Positions 1 to 7,613 of a stretch of DNA of 31,779 bases are shown here, piece after piece. Both the position numbers and the translations under genes were made by a program. The notes beneath the pieces are model-generated. The model was not told the origin of the DNA and made no database searches. It saw nothing but the letters and a program-made list of their open reading frames with translations. Source of the stretch: an uncultured Flavobacteriales bacterium (GTDB taxonomy: Bacteria > Bacteroidota > Bacteroidia > Flavobacteriales > Flavobacteriaceae). Within the stretch, counting starts at the first letter, position 1, and every line of letters begins with the position of its first letter. The stretch is taken from positions 1-31,779 of the forward strand of contig CAJVXR010000007.1 in assembly GCA_913009535.1 (NCBI GenBank), written 5' to 3'.

Positions 1-1744
1 CCTCAACATACTTCACTCCATTTACTGGAGTTTGTATTGTTACATAACTTCCGTTTGAAGGGTTTGGGTAAATTATCATGTCTAATACAGAAATATCTAC
101 TGTAGATAATGTACTACATGTATTCCAAACCCAAGATTCTGATTGAGCTTCATCTCCGATAATAATTTGTCTATCAAAGTTCCCGTTATTATCAGCAGTA
201 CAACCTTCAATAGCTTCAGTAAATGATTCTTGATCATCCCATTCATTCACAGTAAACTTCCAGAAATAAGTTCCTGGATTTATATCCATTGTTATTGTGT
301 AAACTCCATCACCATCATCATCGCTCATTTCATTTCCACAACTTCCACACCATCCTGTAAATTCACCATTTACATGAACAGTATCTCCGTCAACTAAACC
401 ATATTGACTCATATCAACATTAAATGTTACCTCAGTTGGAGTAGAACATGTTCCATCTGTTTCACAACTACCAAAGCAATGCATTAATATAATATCTTCT
501 GTTACGGGTGCTAATAATCTATCATTATATTGTCCATCTGCACATTCTTGACCAGTAATATTCTCTTTTCCTGAATAGTCTCCTCCATCATTAGGACTAT
601 TTAGGTAAGTAAAATTACCTCCTTGTCCCGCAAGAACTTCTAATGTAGCGGTCCAAATCCCATCACCGTCGTCATCACTCATTGGAAGAGCATTCGCACC
701 TCCAACAAATCCTCCACCTACATACATCCCTAAAGGTCCTACACCATCTTCAATATTTGCTGTATTAACATTAAATTCTATTGTAAGAAAATCAGTAGGA
801 CAAGACCCGTCTATATCACAACTATTAAAACAATGTAATAATGTGGTATCAGCAGTAATAGGTGGTAAAATTCTATCATCGTAATTAACTGGATCAGCAC
901 ATTCTAGACCAGAAAGATTTTCACCAGAACTCCAATCATTACTAGCATTTGGTCCATTAAAAAAAGTATAATTTCCTTGAGTTCCTTCACTTAAAGCTAT
1001 TGTAACGGTCCAAGTGCCATCTTCATCATCATCGGACATAGCGTAAGCATCAGAGCCTCCTAAAACTCCCCCACCTAAATATATTCCGTTTTCTTCAACA
1101 GAAATATTTGCTGTATTTACTGAGAATGTTACATTAAATGTTTCAACATTATTTACATATACGCCTGTATAAGGGTATGGACAATTAGAAGTAGCCGATG
1201 TTTCTGAATCTAAAGTACATGCAACTCCACCATATGTCCAAACTCCATTTTCTTTATATGCCCATGAATCTAAATATTCCCAAGACTGATCAGTTCCGTC
1301 ATTGTTAATATCACCAAATGTTTCAATTACTTCATCGTTATAAAATAACTCAATAGCATCATCACCATTTTGACTAATGCTAGAATTAGCTAACATTATA
1401 TTAACTTCATTAGCTGCTAAATAAAGTGCAATATTGGATGGACTTCTAGCAACTAAAATATTATCACCAGCAGAAGCAGAAACAGCAGGAAAAGTATATA
1501 CCTGTCCATTAGTTCCTTCTCCATTATATGCAACTCCAATTCCATAAAGACTTAAGTTCTCAATATCGTTAAGGGCCAAAACATGGATGGCTTTACCATC
1601 ATTTCCAGCACTTGGAATGTCAAAATCAATTATTCCTTGCAAAGCAAGATCTTGCGAATTAACACTTAAACTAAATAAATAGGCAATAGCTAAAAAACTG
1701 CTACGCAAAAAAGATTTAGTTAATTTTTGAGTAATTTTTTTCAT
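1..1744 (-). CDS. Secreted multi-repeat protein with T9SS sorting tail (3' end cut by window)
   Basis: I translated this by hand from the ATG at 1742-1744; 581 residues are visible before the window edge removes the C-terminus. The N-terminus is a signal peptide (basic start, hydrophobic core, then SVNSQD). Next comes a region of about 160 residues resembling the lamin-tail-like module of flavobacterial secreted proteins (GDDAIELFYNDEVIETFGD, then DQSWEYLDSWAY). Three beta-sandwich-like repeats follow, each with an MSDDD acidic block, an aromatic/Trp strand and a Cys-rich end (HCFNSC, HCFGSC), resembling starch-binding or E-set folds. The last visible part, IYPNPSNG, is the start of a type A type IX secretion C-terminal signal. 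It probably acts at the cell surface or outside, perhaps in glycan binding (inference). No catalytic motif was recognised. Confidence 0.85.
   Translation of the reverse strand, partial: MKKITQKLTKSFLRSSFLAIAYLFSLSVNSQDLALQGIIDFDIPSAGNDGKAIHVLALNDIENLSLYGIGVAYNGEGTNGQVYTFPAVSASAGDNILVARSPSNIALYLAANEVNIMLANSSISQNGDDAIELFYNDEVIETFGDINNDGTDQSWEYLDSWAYKENGVWTYGGVACTLDSETSATSNCPYPYTGVYVNNVETFNVTFSVNTANISVEENGIYLGGGVLGGSDAYAMSDDDEDGTWTVTIALSEGTQGNYTFFNGPNASNDWSSGENLSGLECADPVNYDDRILPPITADTTLLHCFNSCDIDGSCPTDFLTIEFNVNTANIEDGVGPLGMYVGGGFVGGANALPMSDDDGDGIWTATLEVLAGQGGNFTYLNSPNDGGDYSGKENITGQECADGQYNDRLLAPVTEDIILMHCFGSCETDGTCSTPTEVTFNVDMSQYGLVDGDTVHVNGEFTGWCGSCGNEMSDDDGDGVYTITMDINPGTYFWKFTVNEWDDQESFTEAIEGCTADNNGNFDRQIIIGDEAQSESWVWNTCSTLSTVDISVLDMIIYPNPSNGSYVTIQTPVNGVKYVE
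115..1148 (-). repeat. Three tandem ~110-residue coding repeats inside the secreted protein
   Basis: Unit 1 (about 1148-802) and unit 2 (about 801-442) are clear paralogues. Each runs: TF/EFNVNTANI, a YLGGG or YVGGG strand, a MSDDD acidic block, W-T-V/A-T, a GN(Y/F)T strand, GxENxxGxECAD, NDR, and a HCF(N/G)SC end. Unit 3 (about 441-115) is more diverged: it keeps TFNVDMSQ, MSDDDGDG and a cysteine ending (WNTC) but follows a different middle path (VHVNGEFTGWCGSCG). This suggests internal duplication of a carbohydrate-binding-like module, with the last copy older or under different selection. Boundaries are approximate, read from the translated pattern. Confidence 0.75.
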
Positions 1745-1801
1745 AATTAATGTTTTTTTTAGTCTAAGGCTAAAAATACAATATTTTATAATTTATTAAA
1801 A

Positions 1802-1853
1802 ACCTAAAAGTATAATTATATTAATTTTGAAGCAACAAGTATTACTTTTAGGT
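1802..1853. promoter_or_regulatory. 11-bp perfect inverted repeat containing a candidate (-) promoter
   Basis: The arms ACCTAAAAGTA (1802-1812) and TACTTTTAGGT (1843-1853) are perfect inverted repeats with 30 bp between. The left arm, read on the minus strand, gives TACTTTTA, a near match to the TAnnTTTG -7 box, with TTG (complement of 1833-1835) 20 bp upstream. That would be a promoter for the secreted-protein gene. The right arm carries the same TACTTTTA on the plus strand. It may be an operator, paired divergent -7 boxes, or chance in AT-rich DNA. Confidence 0.4.
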
Positions 1854-1895
1854 ATTTATTAGTTTATTTTAAATTATTGGAACAGCGATAAATCA

Positions 1896-1926
1896 TTAAA
1901 AAAAATTAAATATATTGCTATATTTA
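1896..1926 (+). promoter_or_regulatory. Weak promoter candidate for the TMEM164-like gene
   Basis: TATATTTA at 1919-1926 differs from the Bacteroidota -7 box TAnnTTTG only at the last base. TTA at 1896-1898 lies 20 bp upstream where TTG is expected. The start codon is 20 bp downstream. Nothing else resembling a promoter is visible on the plus strand of this gap. Confidence 0.35.
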
Positions 1927-1945
1927 CATCAAATTGTAGATATAA

Positions 1946-2638
1946 ATGAATGAAGTTTTTGACATAATAAAAAATTTACCATACCAACATTTAGTATTTA
2001 CATTTTTCAGCGTAATTATAGGTTCTATTTTAATATATATTTATGCCATATCTAAAAAAGAAAAAAAATCTAAACTACTAGCTGTAATTTCATTAATTGT
2101 AGTTTTAAATGAAATTCTATTTCAGCTTCTATTAATTTATTTTGATTCATGGTCACTAAAGGAATCCCTCCCACTTGAGATGTGCTATGTGTCGGCATTA
2201 ATTATACCTATATACAATTACAACAAAAACAATAGAGATTTAAAAAATTGGCTCTTTTTTGCAGGTTTTGGAGGATCTTTCTTTGCGTTTATAAATACTA
2301 ATCTAGAAGATGGTGCTATGGTGTATACTTTTATACATTACTTTATAGCGCACGGATTAATTTTTATTGTTGTTGCTGCACTAATCATAGATGGATATAG
2401 ACCAAGTTGGAAGGATTATTTCAGCACCGTAAGATGGACAACTTTGCTTGTGACCATAATGATTTTATTAAACTATACAATTGATAGCAATTATATGTTT
2501 ACTCAAAGTAAACCTCCTGGAGTTACTTTTACAAAACTAATGCCTGAGTGGCCTTATTATTTTTTAATTATGTTACTTATCGGACTATCAGCCTACACTT
2601 TAATGATGTTAGTTAAATTAATACCATCAAAAAAATAA
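1946..2638 (+). CDS. TMEM164/YwaF-family integral membrane protein
   Basis: This 230-residue protein has about seven hydrophobic segments and almost no soluble part, as in the TIGR02206/YwaF family related to eukaryotic TMEM164. Visible family marks are LPLEMC (Cys80), a Gly-rich turn (GFGGS, ~108-112), two His in the fourth segment (His131, His136), and LNYTIDSNYMF followed by KPP and WPYY near the end. From memory, human TMEM164 is an acyltransferase that uses a Cys and a His about 58 residues apart. Cys80 and His136 here have a similar spacing, so a lipid acyltransferase role is possible but unproven for bacterial members. No clear Shine-Dalgarno sequence precedes the ATG, which is usual here. 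The nitroreductase gene starts 2 bases after its stop, so they are probably co-transcribed. Confidence 0.75.
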   Translation: MNEVFDIIKNLPYQHLVFTFFSVIIGSILIYIYAISKKEKKSKLLAVISLIVVLNEILFQLLLIYFDSWSLKESLPLEMCYVSALIIPIYNYNKNNRDLKNWLFFAGFGGSFFAFINTNLEDGAMVYTFIHYFIAHGLIFIVVAALIIDGYRPSWKDYFSTVRWTTLLVTIMILLNYTIDSNYMFTQSKPPGVTFTKLMPEWPYYFLIMLLIGLSAYTLMMLVKLIPSKK

Positions 2639-2640
2639 AA

Positions 2641-3366
2641 ATGGAAAAAACAGTTTCTGATGCAATAGAATATAGAAGATCTGTACGAATATTTAAAGAT
2701 ATTGATCTAGATATAGATAAAGTTAAAAAATGTCTTCTCAACGCAAGCTTAGCCCCTAACAGTAGTAATTTGCAGCTATGGGAGTTTTTTCATATTGTGG
2801 ATAAAGAGATAATGAAAAAATTATTCCCTGCTTGCATGAATCAAAATGCTGCAAAAACAGCTAATCAATTAGTGGTTTTTGTAACTAGAAAAGATTTATG
2901 GAAATCCAGAGCTAAATCTAATATTGATTTTTTAATTAAATCTTTTGATGAAAATCCTAAAGTTAATACTGAGAAAAGAAAAAAAACTGTGCTTTTTTAT
3001 TATAAATCATTAGTTCCAACTCTATACACTAGTTTTTTTGGAATATTAGGATACATCAGATATTTTATTTTTCAAATAGTTGGACTATTTAGACCAATAT
3101 ACAGACAAGCTAGGTTAAGTGATTCTAGAATCGTAGCTCATAAAAGTATTGCACTTGCTGCTCAAAACTTTATGTTAAGTATGGCTTCTATTGATTACGA
3201 CACCTGCCCTATGGAAGGAACGGATACTCTCAGGATTAAAAAAATATTAAACTTACCTAGTGGATCAGAAATCAATATGGTTGTTGGCTGTGGGATAAGA
3301 TCTGAAAAAGGTATTTACAACAAACGTTTTAGAGTTCCGTTTGAAGAAGTTTATAAAAAATTTTAA
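2641..3366 (+). CDS. Nitroreductase-family flavoprotein
   Basis: The 241-residue protein begins with the nitroreductase signature RRSVR (Arg12, Arg13, Ser14, Arg16) and a PNSSNLQLWEF segment near 40-50. These form the FMN-phosphate and ring-binding regions of FMN-dependent NAD(P)H oxidoreductases. Later, HKSIALAAQNFMLSMAS matches the helix before the second FMN contact, and the C-terminal part holds VVGCGIR. A middle insert with an aromatic, hydrophobic stretch (about 118-150) could be a lid or a membrane-associating helix. The substrate cannot be read from the sequence; family members reduce nitro compounds, quinones or enones. It starts immediately after the upstream membrane-protein gene and is probably translated from the same message. 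Confidence 0.82.
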   Translation: MEKTVSDAIEYRRSVRIFKDIDLDIDKVKKCLLNASLAPNSSNLQLWEFFHIVDKEIMKKLFPACMNQNAAKTANQLVVFVTRKDLWKSRAKSNIDFLIKSFDENPKVNTEKRKKTVLFYYKSLVPTLYTSFFGILGYIRYFIFQIVGLFRPIYRQARLSDSRIVAHKSIALAAQNFMLSMASIDYDTCPMEGTDTLRIKKILNLPSGSEINMVVGCGIRSEKGIYNKRFRVPFEEVYKKF

Positions 3367-3416
3367 TTTTTTGATTTTTTATTATATTTTTAATATATAA
3401 CTATAATTTAAAAAAA

Positions 3417-3941
3417 ATGAAAAAAATAATTTTACTAATTCTTGTATGCTTTACAATGAGTTGTACAAACAATGATGTTGTTGTTACTTTTGATGATGAC
3501 AATTCAAATGCCATTAGAGCGCATTTTCAAAATTACTTAAACAATGACATGGATGGCTTAAAAGAGCTTTGGTCACCTGATATTAAGGTTTTTTTAAACT
3601 CAAAGCAACCAATAAGTCTTGATGAGTTTGTTGGATTATTAGAAGCTCAACATGCAGGCTTTGACCCTATTCTAATGACTTTTGGTGAAGAAGATGGAGA
3701 AGATCTTGGAGTTTGGGTACAAACCATAACTTATCCAGCAATGGGAGAATACCCATCTAATACAATAACGCAATCTTGGTTTGATTGGAATGCTACAGGT
3801 AAAGTAACGGGTAAAACAATTGTTCTTCCAGCTCACATTGGTTTTAAATGGGGTAATGATGGGAAAATAATTGAAGAATATCACAATTATGATACGCAAG
3901 AAATGATGGCAGAACTAGCTCTTGGTCAAGAGATAGAATAA
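3417..3941 (+). CDS. NTF2-like (SnoaL/DUF4440-type) lipoprotein
   Basis: The 174-residue protein opens with a lipoprotein signal: MKK, a hydrophobic core, then FTMSC with lipobox Cys16. The mature part shows the NTF2-like cone pattern: an N-terminal helix (AIRAHFQNYLNNDMDGLKE), then 'LWSPDIKVFLN', and beta strands ending in 'HIGFKWGNDGKIIEEYHNYD'. The last segment is typical of SnoaL-like proteins, where 'F.F..GKI.E.....D' closes the pocket. No catalytic residues can be assigned. It probably sits on the periplasmic face of a membrane and binds a small ligand or acts as a small hydrolase or isomerase (inference). Two similar lipoproteins are encoded on the opposite strand just beyond a shared terminator. 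Confidence 0.75.
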   Translation: MKKIILLILVCFTMSCTNNDVVVTFDDDNSNAIRAHFQNYLNNDMDGLKELWSPDIKVFLNSKQPISLDEFVGLLEAQHAGFDPILMTFGEEDGEDLGVWVQTITYPAMGEYPSNTITQSWFDWNATGKVTGKTIVLPAHIGFKWGNDGKIIEEYHNYDTQEMMAELALGQEIE

Positions 3942-3964
3942 GAATTAAATTACTTACTAATAAT

Positions 3965-3997
3965 AAAAAAGCATTCTAAAATTAGAATGCTTTTTTT
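3965..3997. terminator. Bidirectional intrinsic terminator
   Basis: A perfect stem, AAAAAAGCATTCTAA (3965-3979) with TTAGAATGCTTTTTT (3982-3996), sits between two convergent genes. The core GCATTCTA/TAGAATGC is flanked by A and T runs on both sides, so it can end transcription from the (+) lipoprotein gene and from the (-) lipoprotein pair. Confidence 0.9.
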
Positions 3998-4012
3998 ATG
4001 GCTAAAAAATTA

Positions 4013-4513
4013 TTATTGAGCTGTTTCTTCTGCTGGAATATCTTGAGAATACACATAAAACTGCTGTATCTTTCCATCTTTAATTTCTGCATCAATCATA
4101 TGGTTTTGTTCTACAATTTTACCACCAGAATTAGTTTTTACAGTATGACCTGCTATTATCCATTCTGCTCCACCTGGAACTCCTTTATAAGGCATCGCCC
4201 AGTACATATCCCATTTTGGGTTTTCCGCTTCAAACCATCCAATCAAAGCATTTTTGTGTGCAACTTTTCCTGAGATTCTAGTACCAGTAGGATCTACAAT
4301 TAATAATGAGTCGGATTCCATTGATAATATTGTTTCCATATCTCTATTATTATGGGCATCGATATACTTTTTCCAAGTATCCGTTATTTCATCACTACCT
4401 ACAACAAATTTTTCTCCTGGTTGTGGTGCGAAAAATCCAGCTCCTACTTCTTCTTTGACCGTAGGATTACAAGCAGTTAATATAACTGCAAAAATTAAAA
4501 TTATTTTTTTCAT
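4013..4513 (-). CDS. NTF2-like (DUF4440-type) lipoprotein
   Basis: This encodes 166 residues from the ATG at 4511-4513. A longer frame reaches back to 4594, but that would lie inside the upstream gene, and only the shorter start gives a proper lipoprotein signal (MKKIILIFAVILTAC, lipobox Cys15). The body is NTF2-like: a helix with 'DTWKKYIDAHNNRDMETILSM', then 'DSLLIVDPTGTRISGKVAHKNALIGWFE', and strands ending 'VEQNHMIDAEIKDGKIQQFYVYSQD'. This resembles the SnoaL/DUF4440 ligand-binding fold. The gene follows the other (-) lipoprotein gene by 20 bases, so the two form one operon. Exact function is unknown; it is probably a periplasmic-side ligand binder or enzyme. Confidence 0.78.
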   Translation of the reverse strand: MKKIILIFAVILTACNPTVKEEVGAGFFAPQPGEKFVVGSDEITDTWKKYIDAHNNRDMETILSMESDSLLIVDPTGTRISGKVAHKNALIGWFEAENPKWDMYWAMPYKGVPGGAEWIIAGHTVKTNSGGKIVEQNHMIDAEIKDGKIQQFYVYSQDIPAEETAQ

Positions 4514-4533
4514 GTTTATATATTTAGTTATTA

Positions 4534-5058
4534 TTAATATTCTACAGCTTGACCAGACAAACCTAAAGACCAATGAACTTGAGAAATCACCCATTTACCT
4601 TCAATTTTCTTTAGAGTACCACTATTTCTTACATTATTTATAGTCGAATTTTCTCCACCTACAGTAAAAGAAAAGTCAACAACCGATGCGTAAGATGCCA
4701 TTTCTCCATCTGAACTTAATGTGATTTGGAGGTTTCTTGTGTCAAATTTAGCATTCTTTATAACAGCTATTTGGGCTTTGATTGAAGGCTCAATCTCTTC
4801 CCATCCTGTATAGTATTCGGCAGCATCAGTACCTATTAAAATAGCATCACTTGAAAAAACAGATTTTGCATCCTCAATACTACCGGTTTGATAAAAATTA
4901 AAACTACTAGCGATAAACTCTTTTACTTCAGACTTAACTTTTTCTTGATCTACAGCGTCACTACCATCACTATAGTCATTCCCAACTGAGAAGTTACAAG
5001 CAAAAATAGTAGTTACAAATAGCAATAAAATTAAGTTATTTTTTAATAATTTATTCAT
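4534..5058 (-). CDS. NTF2-like (SnoaL/DUF4440) lipoprotein
   Basis: The 174-residue product has a lipoprotein signal peptide (MNKLLKNNLILLLFVTTIFAC, Cys21) and an acidic linker. The NTF2-like domain follows: 'EVKEFIASSFNFYQTGSIEDAKSVFSSDAILIGTDAAEYYTGWEEI' in the first half, then strands around 'MASYASVVDFSF', and a closing 'GTLKKIEGKWVISQVHWS'. The 'GKWVISQVHWS' end is typical of DUF4440/SnoaL-like_3 proteins. It is the first gene of a two-gene operon with the next NTF2-like lipoprotein. It is divergent from the M28 peptidase gene; the 86-bp gap between them holds no strong promoter match on either strand. Confidence 0.8.
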   Translation of the reverse strand: MNKLLKNNLILLLFVTTIFACNFSVGNDYSDGSDAVDQEKVKSEVKEFIASSFNFYQTGSIEDAKSVFSSDAILIGTDAAEYYTGWEEIEPSIKAQIAVIKNAKFDTRNLQITLSSDGEMASYASVVDFSFTVGGENSTINNVRNSGTLKKIEGKWVISQVHWSLGLSGQAVEY

Positions 5059-5144
5059 CTTTTTAAATTTATATGTTTAAAATAAAATTACACAAAAAAA
5101 AGTTATCTTTAAAATAAAATTTACCCTAACTCAAAACACAACTT

Positions 5145-6692
5145 ATGACTAGATATTTGCTCATATTATTCGTTATCTTTTTCAGCGTCTTTAATCTTCA
5201 TGCTCAAAATCCAAAGGATTATGCAAACAGCATAACGTTAGATGAATTAAAAGATAAATTATACACATACTCTTCTGATGATTTTCAAGGCAGAGAAACT
5301 GGAAAAGAAGGTCAAAAAATTGCTGTAGAATACCTAAAAAACCATTATATAAATAATGGTATTGAGTCATTAATTAGCGACTCCTATTTTCAAAATGTTC
5401 CATTAAAAAATGTAAAAATACCAGAAATAAATATGGTTGTTAATGGAAAAAGTTTTAAAAACTATGTTGATTTTATTTCACTATCGTCCAGTGGAAAGGA
5501 TTTAAATATAGATCTAAAGAATGTGGTTTTTGTAAACTTTGGAATTAATGATTCTATTTACAATGATTACAATGGATTGAAAGTGAAAAACAAAATTGTA
5601 ATTGCATTAAAGGGTGAACCAAAAGATAAGGAAGGCAACTTTGTTATAAATAAAAACAATAAAGAATCAAAATGGTCAAAAAGAGGTCAGTTTACACTTA
5701 AGAAAAATATCGCTCTTAAAAATGGAGCACTTGCTTTTTTATATGTTGACGAATCCATGCTTACAAGGTATGCTAGGAGGTATGAAAACACAACTAATGA
5801 CCCTGGAAGACTAGCTTTAGATGTTGATGATAAAAAATCTGATGTTCATGGCTTTCTAATAGGTAATAAATTAGCTAAAGAGATTTTAAAAGAAGAAATA
5901 GATTCAGCCGTTTCAAAAAAAATAAAAACCAAAATAAGTATTAGTCTTCAACTAAACGAAGAAAAAGTAAACTCTGAAAATGTAGCAGCAATAATTAAAG
6001 GAGAAGAATTTCCAGAAGAATACATAATTATAACTGCTCATTTAGATCATGTAGGCATGAGTGATGGTGAAATTTACAACGGAGCGGATGATGATGGATC
6101 TGGAACAGTGGCTATAATGGAAATTGCAGAAGCTTTTCAACAAGCTGTAAAAGATGGACATAGACCTAAAAGATCTGTTGTGTTTTTACACATGACTGGA
6201 GAAGAAAAAGGCTTACTAGGTTCTGAATATTACACAAATCATGACCCTTTGGTCTCCTTAGAAAATACAGTAACTAACTTAAACATAGATATGATCGGAA
6301 GAATCGATCCGAATAGAGAAGAGAAAAATAGAAATTATATTTACTTAATAGGGTCTGATATAATATCTCAAGACTTGCATGATGTTTCTGAACAAACTGC
6401 AAAAGAATATTCTAACCTAGTGCTAGATTACAGGTATAACGACCCTAAACGAAAAGTTTATGAATCTGGAAGGTATATTGAAAATAATTATTATTACAGA
6501 TCAGATCATTATAATTTTGCTGTAAACAATATTCCTATAATCTTCTATTTTAGTGGTACGCACGTAGATTACCATAAACCAACGGATACTGCAGATAAAA
6601 TTGAGTATGACCTTTTACAACAAAGAACTAAATTAATATTTCACACTACTTGGGAATTAGCAAATAGAAAAGAAAGAATTAAGAATAAATAA
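5145..6692 (+). CDS. Exported M28-family zinc aminopeptidase
   Basis: The 515-residue protein has a signal peptide (about residues 1-20, ending LHAQ). A PA-like insert occupies about 80-250, and a C-terminal M28 catalytic domain starts near 278. Two-zinc ligands of the family are visible: His299 in HLDH, Asp315 in GADDDGSG, Glu354 in GEEKG (Glu353 as general base), Asp382 in NIDMIG, and His477 in HVDYHKPTDT. All catalytic positions are present, so it should be an active periplasmic or outer-membrane-associated aminopeptidase releasing N-terminal amino acids. No type IX sorting tail is seen, so export is probably Sec only. It is transcribed alone and followed by a strong hairpin terminator. 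Confidence 0.9.
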   Translation: MTRYLLILFVIFFSVFNLHAQNPKDYANSITLDELKDKLYTYSSDDFQGRETGKEGQKIAVEYLKNHYINNGIESLISDSYFQNVPLKNVKIPEINMVVNGKSFKNYVDFISLSSSGKDLNIDLKNVVFVNFGINDSIYNDYNGLKVKNKIVIALKGEPKDKEGNFVINKNNKESKWSKRGQFTLKKNIALKNGALAFLYVDESMLTRYARRYENTTNDPGRLALDVDDKKSDVHGFLIGNKLAKEILKEEIDSAVSKKIKTKISISLQLNEEKVNSENVAAIIKGEEFPEEYIIITAHLDHVGMSDGEIYNGADDDGSGTVAIMEIAEAFQQAVKDGHRPKRSVVFLHMTGEEKGLLGSEYYTNHDPLVSLENTVTNLNIDMIGRIDPNREEKNRNYIYLIGSDIISQDLHDVSEQTAKEYSNLVLDYRYNDPKRKVYESGRYIENNYYYRSDHYNFAVNNIPIIFYFSGTHVDYHKPTDTADKIEYDLLQQRTKLIFHTTWELANRKERIKNK

Positions 6693-6714
6693 AAGCAGTT
6701 TACAATTTTTAAAC

Positions 6715-6749
6715 AAAAAAAGCCTTTCAATAAAATGAAAGGCTTTTTT
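6715..6749. terminator. Bidirectional intrinsic terminator after the M28 gene and tRNA-His
   Basis: GCCTTTCA (6722-6729) pairs with TGAAAGGC (6736-6743) around a 6-base loop. Seven A (6715-6721) precede it and six T (6744-6749) follow. It lies 22 bases after the M28 stop on the plus strand and 4 bases beyond the tRNA-His 3' end on the minus strand, so it can serve both. Confidence 0.9.
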
Positions 6750-6753
6750 AATG

Positions 6754-6828
6754 GGTGGAAGACCGGATTCGAACCGGCGACCCTTGATACCACAAACCAA
6801 TGCTCTAACCAACTGAGCTACAACCACC
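6754..6828 (-). tRNA. tRNA-His (anticodon GTG)
   Basis: The minus strand folds as a tRNA: D-stem GCTC/GAGC, anticodon loop with GTG in 'TTTGTGG', T-arm GCCGG/CCGGT around TTCGAAT. The G at 6828 is the extra G-1 and pairs with discriminator C73 (6754), the identity element for histidyl-tRNA synthetase. CCA is not encoded. In my fold the acceptor stem (GTGGTTG with CTTCCAC) has two adjacent T-T mismatches at positions 5-68 and 6-67. The gene has its own promoter just upstream and a terminator just downstream. Confidence 0.93.
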
Positions 6829-6842
6829 ATTTGTAACGAGTG

Positions 6843-6872
6843 CAAATGTAAATCTTTTGTTAAGTCCTACAA
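6843..6872 (-). promoter_or_regulatory. tRNA-His promoter, full Bacteroidota consensus
   Basis: Read on the minus strand: TTG (complement of 6870-6872), 19 bp, then TACATTTG (complement of 6843-6850) followed by C. This matches the -33 TTG / -7 TAnnTTTG consensus of the Bacteroidota primary sigma factor exactly. Transcription would begin about 8 bases before the tRNA 5' end. Confidence 0.85.
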
Positions 6873-6885
6873 AGATTTTTAAAAA

Positions 6886-7608
6886 TTATTTTAAGTCAAA
6901 AACAGAATTAATTAAAGGGGCTCTCTCAACTGTAAAACCTTCAGCATATTCAACCCCACATAAACGACCCAAATCCTTGGCCCTATACTCAATACTATCA
7001 ATAAAGTTTTGTGTTGAAATAGGAGTACTTTTAGAGTCATCTCCTTTTTTATAAAACTGAGAACTATATGCTTTTACAGCATTAATTTTAACAGAAATAA
7101 AATCAGATATATCTACACATACATCTGGATTAATGTTTTTCCACTGGATATAATGATAAACAGATTTAGGTCTCCACGCTTCTTGCAAAATGGAAGAATC
7201 CTTTAATCTTGTTTCAATTTTAACAAGGCCACTTAAAAAACAGGAAGAGCTAACTAATTCACTGGCCTTAGGGTGATCTATATGCCTGTCATCAATTGCA
7301 TTACAAAAAACAACTTCTGGCTTGTATTTTCTAATAATCTTAATAATTTCTAATTGATGTGATTTATCATTAGCGAAAAAACCATCGGCAAAAGACAAGT
7401 TTTCTCTCACTTTAATATTTAATATTTTTGAAGCTTTTAAAGATTCTTTATCACGGATATCAGCACTACCTCTAGTGCCTAGTTCACCTCTTGTTAAATC
7501 TAAAATACCAACAGATTTTCCATTATGTATTTCCTTTGCCAAGGTGCCAGAACAACCTAATTCTACGTCATCTGGATGGGCTCCTATTGCTAGTATGTCT
7601 AATTTCAT
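6886..7608 (-). CDS. bshB1: Bacillithiol biosynthesis deacetylase BshB1
   Basis: The 240-residue protein has the LmbE/PIG-L deacetylase motif AHPDDVELG near its start (His11, Asp13, Asp14) and the second zinc motif RHIDHPKA (His109, His112). Together these give the His-Asp-His zinc site. It is predicted to remove the acetyl group from GlcNAc-malate to give GlcN-malate, the second step of bacillithiol synthesis, in the cytoplasm. Length and the 'SADIRDKES' and 'YSSQF' segments fit BshB1 better than other PIG-L members. It is the third gene after ccsBA and the trans-sulfuration enzyme, 5 bases after the latter. Bacillithiol needs cysteine, so that neighbour makes metabolic sense. bshA and bshC are not in the window. 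Confidence 0.88.
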   Translation of the reverse strand: MKLDILAIGAHPDDVELGCSGTLAKEIHNGKSVGILDLTRGELGTRGSADIRDKESLKASKILNIKVRENLSFADGFFANDKSHQLEIIKIIRKYKPEVVFCNAIDDRHIDHPKASELVSSSCFLSGLVKIETRLKDSSILQEAWRPKSVYHYIQWKNINPDVCVDISDFISVKINAVKAYSSQFYKKGDDSKSTPISTQNFIDSIEYRAKDLGRLCGVEYAEGFTVERAPLINSVFDLK

Positions 7609-7613
7609 ATTAG

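Noticed and set aside
4514..4594. Longer N-terminus for the (-) NTF2-like lipoprotein
   Set aside because: The extension lies inside the preceding gene and would bury the lipoprotein signal; the ATG at 4513 is better.
6657..6845. 62-codon minus-strand frame across the tRNA-His gene
   Set aside because: Its conserved-looking middle is simply the translated tRNA sequence, a common false frame; the tRNA and terminator explain the region.
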